Part shown: positions 61,046-64,000 of the stretch, piece after piece | Numbering within the stretch: position 1 is the stretch's first letter | Layout: every line of letters begins with the position of its first letter | Assembly: GCF_900116385.1 (NCBI RefSeq) | Contig: NZ_FPCI01000002.1 | Coordinates: 62,001 to 126,000, forward strand | DNA length: 64,000 nucleotides | From: Pseudoxanthomonas sp. YR558 | Lineage (GTDB): Bacteria > Pseudomonadota > Gammaproteobacteria > Xanthomonadales > Xanthomonadaceae | Reading direction: 5' to 3' | The notes under the pieces: model-generated | Databases searched by the model: none | Seen by the model: only the letters and a program-made list of their open reading frames with translations | What the model was told of the DNA's origin: nothing | Translations under genes and position numbers: made by a program

Positions 61046-61801
61046 TCATTGCGTGTTGTGGAGCCGATGCACGCGCAGCTCGCGTGTACCGAGCTGTCGC
61101 TTGTGGCGCGCATAAACCTCGTCGCTGCCATAGAGCGCGCGGTCGCCCTGGACGACGTGCCGCCCTGCGCCGCGATGGCCGTAGGCCACGACGGTGCAGC
61201 TTCGCACCACGTCGGTGACGCCTCGGCCACGACCGGCGGGCGGGATCAAGGCCAACTCGACCTCGTACCAGATGCCCTGCAGGCGGTGCAGCTGATGCAG
61301 CGGCCCCAGATCGATGCGGTCCGGCGTCTGCTCGAGCATCGACCACGTTACCCGTTCCTGCCGACGCAGCTGCTCGCGTTCGCGATTGCGGCGCAGCAGT
61401 CCCGTCGCGGGATCCACGTAGAGCTTCGGTGCCCAGCGGTCGGCCAACGGCGTCGGCCGCCCCCAGCCCTTGAGCCAGTGCAACCGGCCATCGATGATCG
61501 ACAGCCGCATCGCCACGAAATCGGCCAGGTGCTGGTGGATGTGCTGCTGCACGGTGCTTCGCCGATCGATGCCGGCACAGATCTCCGAATACACCTTGTC
61601 CCAGGGCTTGCCGACCTGTCCGTGCAGGTAGCGTTCCAGCGGTCGCAGATTCTCGTTGAGCCATTTCCGGTGCTGGTGGCGCCAGCGCAGGCTTTCCTGC
61701 ATCGGCGCGCCCTCATCGTTGGCATGCGGCGCACGCTCGCGGGCGTAACTTCCTCCGCGTCGCGGCCGCTCCACGATGACCTTGAACATGTCGTTGCGCA
61801 T
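61046..61801 (-). CDS. Unnamed conserved protein of rtcB operons
   Basis: A 251-residue, very basic cytosolic protein without a named domain. Landmark stretches are MRNDMFKVIVERPRRGGSYA, WLNENLRPLERYLHGQVGKP, WDKVYSEICAGIDRRSTVQQ, HIHQHLADFVAMRLSI and VTWSMLEQTPDRIDLGPLHQ. I recall similar proteins beside rtcB in other proteobacteria, but no function is known to me. Its charge (many Arg/His) and position between a slipin (60 bp upstream) and rtcB (49 bp downstream) make an RNA-binding or RNA-processing role plausible; that is inference. AAAGGA precedes the ATG. Confidence 0.7.
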   Translation of the reverse strand: MRNDMFKVIVERPRRGGSYARERAPHANDEGAPMQESLRWRHQHRKWLNENLRPLERYLHGQVGKPWDKVYSEICAGIDRRSTVQQHIHQHLADFVAMRLSIIDGRLHWLKGWGRPTPLADRWAPKLYVDPATGLLRRNREREQLRRQERVTWSMLEQTPDRIDLGPLHQLHRLQGIWYEVELALIPPAGRGRGVTDVVRSCTVVAYGHRGAGRHVVQGDRALYGSDEVYARHKRQLGTRELRVHRLHNTQ

Positions 61802-61861
61802 GTGTCGTCCTTTCATCCTTGTGGACCGCGACGGCCGCGTCCATGCGGCCGCCACGGTTTG

Positions 61862-62980
61862 CTACTTCAATGTCACCAATTGCTTCAGCACGCCATCCAG
61901 GCCGCCGAACACGGTGAGCTTGTCGATCTTCTCGGTGACCTTCTCCAGGGCCTCGAGCTCCTTCAGGCGCATCAGCACCGGTGACTCATCGATCAGCTTC
62001 GCGGTGTTGAGCAGGGAACGCGTGGCGTTCGCCTCCTCGCGGCGGCGGATCACGTTGGCTTGTGCCGTCTTCTCCGCCTGCACCACCCCGTTGAGGATCT
62101 CCTTCATCTCGCCCGGCAGGATCACGTCCTTCACGCCCACGCCCAGCACCTCGACGCCGAGCCCGGCCATCTGGCCGCGCACGTAGGCGAAGATGTCGGC
62201 GTCCAGCGAGGCCTTGTCGCCCAGCAGCTCGTCCAGCGTCTTGGCGGAGACCGCCTTGCGTAGGCCGTACTGCAGCTCGCGGTAGACGAAGTCGCCGACC
62301 TTCGCGACCTTGGTGCGCGCTGCCACCACGTCGGTGACGCGGGTGCTGGCGGCCAGGTTCACGCGCAGGCTGACCTTGTCGCGGGTCAGGAGCTCCTGGC
62401 CCGAGACCTCGATCGCCTGCACGCGCAGGTCGACGATGTCCACGACCACGTTCTTCTGGAAATTCCAGAAGGCGTAGCTGCCCGGGGCGAGCGTGCGATC
62501 GAGCTTGCCGTCGATGAACACCAGGCCGGCGAACTCCGCCGGCACATCAGCCACCACGGCCAGCTTCGACAACGCGCCCAGCTGGCGCAGGCGTCGCGCG
62601 ACGGCGACGTCCACGTCCGGCGTGGCGAGCGCCACCGCCTGCACTTCGACCTTCACCAGGCCGATCCAGTACAGACGCCGCGTGCCGGGCGGCAGCACGT
62701 CTTCCAGCTTGCCGTTCTTCAGCACCAGGCCCACCTCGTCCACGCCGATGTCGGCGAGGACGAAGGTGTCGCCCAAACGCTCGCCGAGGCGCGCGATCAG
62801 CGCGTCGACGTCGTTGCCGGCGTATTCCGGCGCTGCGATGTTGAAGGTGCGCACCTCGATCCGACCTATCGGGTCGAACCAGCGGTACACGCCGGGCGCG
62901 AGCAGCTGCTCGAACCGACGGTTGCGATACACCAGGCCGCGCTCGCCGTCACCGATCACGACCCTCTTGGTCCAGAACAT
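61862..62980 (-). CDS. Slipin (SPFH / band-7 family)
   Basis: A 372-residue stomatin-like protein. A short N-terminal part (MFWTKRVVIGDGERGLVYRN, LLAPGVYRWFDPIGRIEV) leads to the SPFH domain (VSLRVNLAASTRVTDVV, YRELQYGLRKAVSAKTLDEL, ILPGEMKEILNGVVQAEKTA) and a C-terminal coiled coil (NVIRRREEANATRSLLNTAK). There is no clear TM helix, so it may be cytosolic or membrane-attached as an oligomer. Slipins occur in several rtcB operons. The AAGGAG upstream of 62980 marks the start. It is the first protein of the operon. Confidence 0.88.
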   Translation of the reverse strand: MFWTKRVVIGDGERGLVYRNRRFEQLLAPGVYRWFDPIGRIEVRTFNIAAPEYAGNDVDALIARLGERLGDTFVLADIGVDEVGLVLKNGKLEDVLPPGTRRLYWIGLVKVEVQAVALATPDVDVAVARRLRQLGALSKLAVVADVPAEFAGLVFIDGKLDRTLAPGSYAFWNFQKNVVVDIVDLRVQAIEVSGQELLTRDKVSLRVNLAASTRVTDVVAARTKVAKVGDFVYRELQYGLRKAVSAKTLDELLGDKASLDADIFAYVRGQMAGLGVEVLGVGVKDVILPGEMKEILNGVVQAEKTAQANVIRRREEANATRSLLNTAKLIDESPVLMRLKELEALEKVTEKIDKLTVFGGLDGVLKQLVTLK

Positions 62981-63317
62981 GGCGTTGTTCTCCTTGTTGG
63001 CTCTGGTGGTTCGATCCGGATTCAAAGGATCGCCGCAGTGGATCGAATCCCGCGACGAAGGGTGCCCATCGCGATTCGCGATCGGCGGAAGAAGGTGGAA
63101 ACGCCCCTGGACGGCGGCGATGCGGGCGATCGGCGCTGTCGGCGGAAGCATCGCAACGAGGGCGCGGTCCGTGGACCGCATCGAACGCTGCACGCTTCCG
63201 CGTCGAGGGCGCGGTGCCGGCTCCGTCCCCGCTGCGTGCGTCGCCAGACCGCAATCCATCGCGGAGGGACGACACGCCGCACGGGGCGTTTCCTGGGCGG
63301 GACGTGCGTCCCTGATT
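62981..63317 (-). other. Untranslated leader between the tRNA-like array and slipin
   Basis: These 337 bases contain no convincing protein gene; the small frames present have biased, non-coding composition. On the minus strand a GGGATTCGATCCAC word (63039-63052) looks like a lone T-arm, and ACCACCA stands ~28 bases from the slipin start, but no full tRNA body can be folded from them. Otherwise I see nothing. Confidence 0.5.
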
Positions 63318-63334
63318 CCAGATTTACAGTCTGG
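63318..63334 (-). other. Isolated tRNA-Tyr-like anticodon arm
   Basis: On the minus strand CCAGA-CTGTAAA-TCTGG forms a perfect 5-bp stem with a canonical seven-base anticodon loop (U33, anticodon GUA, AA after it). The 15-base core CAGACTGTAAATCTG is what I recall for the anticodon arm of bacterial tRNA-Tyr. No D-arm or T-arm surrounds it. Its first three bases are the CCA of the preceding tRNA-like element. Confidence 0.65.
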
Positions 63335-63405
63335 TGTTGGAGCGGGAGTCGAACCCGCGACCGTCGGATTAATAGTCCGATGCTCTACCCATCTGAGCTA
63401 TCCAG
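63332..63405 (-). ncRNA. tRNA-Asn-like element with AUU anticodon and weak acceptor stem
   Basis: The minus strand folds as a near-complete tRNA: TA at 8-9, D-arm GCTC-AGATGGGTA-GAGC, anticodon arm TCGGA-CTATTAA-TCCGA (anticodon AUU), variable loop CGGTC, T-arm GCGGG-TTCGACT-CCCGC and a templated CCA (63334-63332). The acceptor stem has only four pairs (TGGA with TCCA), beyond which the ends mismatch. Bacterial tRNA-Asn uses GUU, so an AUU anticodon is abnormal. A tRNA caller may report it as low-scoring Asn. It directly abuts the next element with no spacer. Confidence 0.7.
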
Positions 63406-63475
63406 TGGTGGACGAACCGGATTCGAACCGGTGGCCAACGGCATGCGCCGCTGCTCTGCCTCTGAGCTTCCGTCC
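63406..63475 (-). ncRNA. tRNA-Met-like element without a normal anticodon loop
   Basis: The minus strand has a 6-bp acceptor (GGACGG with TCGTCC), AA at 8-9, D-arm GCTC-AGAGGCA-GAGC, T-arm ACCGG-TTCGAAT-CCGGT, discriminator A and templated CCA (63408-63406). The body matches what I recall of elongator tRNA-Met (GAGCAGCGG...CCGTTGG-CACCGGTTCGAATCCGGT). In place of the seven-base loop the arm is CAGCGGC-GCAT-GCCGTTG, a 7-bp hairpin with a tetraloop; U33 and the loop purines are missing. It cannot decode normally and is better called a tRNA mimic. Confidence 0.72.
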
Positions 63476-63821
63476 GCTCGAGGAACACCGTCTCCCACGC
63501 TTCGGCATACGCCACGGCAGCGCCGCGCGCACCGGACGGGACGCTAGCCCGTACCGCTGTAGCGTGTTCGATCGATGTTCCCCATTGCCGGCTGTCGCCA
63601 ACCGGCAATCCGTTCGGGCGCGACGCGCCCTTGTGGGTGTTCTCTCCACGTGCAGCCCGCGTCGGGGCATCACGACGCAGCGCACATGCGCCAGTCGCAG
63701 CCGCGCCCCTGCATCGGGGCGCGCACGCGCGCTACCCGGATGCCCCAGGGCGGAAAGGAACTTCCGTGGTGGAAAGAAACGAACCTCGATGCATGCGCAT
63801 CCTCCGCGAACGCTGAAAACA
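63476..63821 (-). other. Upstream region of the RNA-repair operon, no gene
   Basis: About 346 bases with no convincing coding sequence. It contains an 8-bp inverted repeat, ATTGCCGG (63584-63591) and CCGGCAAT (63602-63609), separated by ten bases, of operator-like size. The operon's promoter must lie here or just downstream, because a strong terminator closes the preceding gene at 63822-63854. A GG-N10-GC word at 63731-63744 fits the minimal sigma-54 spacing but little else of the consensus. Confidence 0.4.
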
Positions 63822-63854
63822 AAACGCCCCCGGGTACGGCGACCCGAGGGCGTT
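63814..63854 (-). terminator. Rho-independent terminator of the minus-strand gene at the right edge
   Basis: Thirteen-base arms (63823-63835 and 63842-63854) pair with one mismatch around a six-base loop. Read on the minus strand the stem is followed by TTTTGTTTT. It separates the gene ending at 63907 from the tRNA-like array and the slipin operon. Confidence 0.82.
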
Positions 63855-63864
63855 CGCGTTCCTC

Positions 63865-63889
63865 GGGAGATCGGGGTGGCCGATCTCCC
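63865..63889. repeat. Perfect 10-bp hairpin downstream of the right-edge gene
   Basis: GGGAGATCGG (63865-63874) pairs with CCGATCTCCC (63880-63889) around GGTGG. It sits between the stop at 63907 and the terminator, giving two stacked hairpins in the 3' end of that transcript; it may stabilise the RNA or aid termination. Confidence 0.6.
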
Positions 63890-63906
63890 AGGGAGTCAGC
63901 CGGATG

Positions 63907-64000
63907 TCAGAAGTCCAGGTGCCGTGCGCGTTCGATATCGCGCAGGTCGCTGCCGTTCGCACGCAGCGCCAGGCCGCAGCGCGATGGCTGCAGGGCGGGC
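63907..64000 (-). CDS. C-terminal fragment of an unidentified protein (runs off the right edge)
   Basis: The minus-strand frame ending with TGA at 63909-63907 reads ...LQPSRCGLALRANGSDLRDI and ends RARHLDF. About 30 codons are visible and the rest lies beyond the window. The two hairpins that follow, one a good terminator, support a real gene end. The segment is too short to assign a family; I would not link it to RNA repair without the full sequence. Confidence 0.5.
   Translation of the reverse strand, partial: PALQPSRCGLALRANGSDLRDIERARHLDF

Noticed and set aside
63039..63052. T-arm-like GGGATTCGATCCAC as a fourth tRNA-like element
   Set aside because: No D-arm, anticodon arm or acceptor can be paired around it.
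63731..63747. Sigma-54 promoter candidate (GG-N10-GC) upstream of the RNA-repair operon
   Set aside because: Only the GG/GC spacing and a GGCA fit; in GC-rich DNA this occurs by chance. Two other nearby candidates had 9 or 11 bases between GG and GC.

Overview
The window is chromosomal DNA of a GC-rich gammaproteobacterium, most likely a member of the Xanthomonadaceae (Lysobacter / Pseudoxanthomonas / Stenotrophomonas type). The clues are the rho-trxA-rhlB neighbourhood, a Rho with a long Arg/Asn/Gly-rich N-terminal extension, two TonB-dependent receptors (one with a FecI/FecR pair), an XRE-free HipA-like kinase operon, small families typical of this group (DUF3297, DUF6445, DUF2059, DUF3016) and frequent convergent or divergent short operons. 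The genus assignment is inference from gene content, not from a search.

Layout. 1-13.8 kb is largely housekeeping: a partial TonB-like protein, a DUF2306 membrane protein divergent from a membrane-bound winged-helix/TPR regulator, rho, trxA, rhlB, ftsEX, a two-receiver response regulator whose first receiver has lost its phospho-acceptor, ung, a lipoprotein, arfB and an acyltransferase. 13.9-20.7 kb holds a TonB receptor / FecR / FecI cell-surface signalling set, divergent from an exported fusion of cyanophycinase and isoaspartyl peptidase; together these look like a polymer-scavenging locus. 20.7-27.4 kb has two tandem TonB-like paralogues, a DUF11 surface protein, an NHL-repeat/LytM-like fusion and two small families (YCII, VOC). 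27.4-31.8 kb is a lower-GC island: four tandem paralogous lipoproteins followed by a DUF2235 lipase-like protein, best read as an antibacterial phospholipase effector with an array of candidate immunity proteins.

31.8-51 kb is a mixed region: an S9 peptidase, small conserved families, a TonB receptor / small membrane protein / di-haem cytochrome c peroxidase operon, motAB, a BlaI/M56-peptidase pair under a perfect 18-bp inverted-repeat operator, an overlapping HipA-like kinase / DUF3037 / DUF4031 operon, zntB and msrB. 51-59.7 kb has an AraC regulator divergent from an SDR and an aldo/keto reductase, an exported amidohydrolase, a DsbA-family protein, and the classic tesA / ybbA / ybbP divergon ending in a REP-like palindrome.

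59.8-64 kb, read on the minus strand, is the most unusual part: a long leader carrying a directly abutting array of tRNA-like elements (a Met-tRNA-like body whose anticodon loop is replaced by a tight hairpin, an Asn-tRNA-like body with an AUU anticodon, and an isolated Tyr-tRNA anticodon arm), followed by a slipin, an unnamed 251-residue protein and the RNA ligase RtcB. This arrangement suggests an RNA-repair operon that carries its own tRNA mimics.
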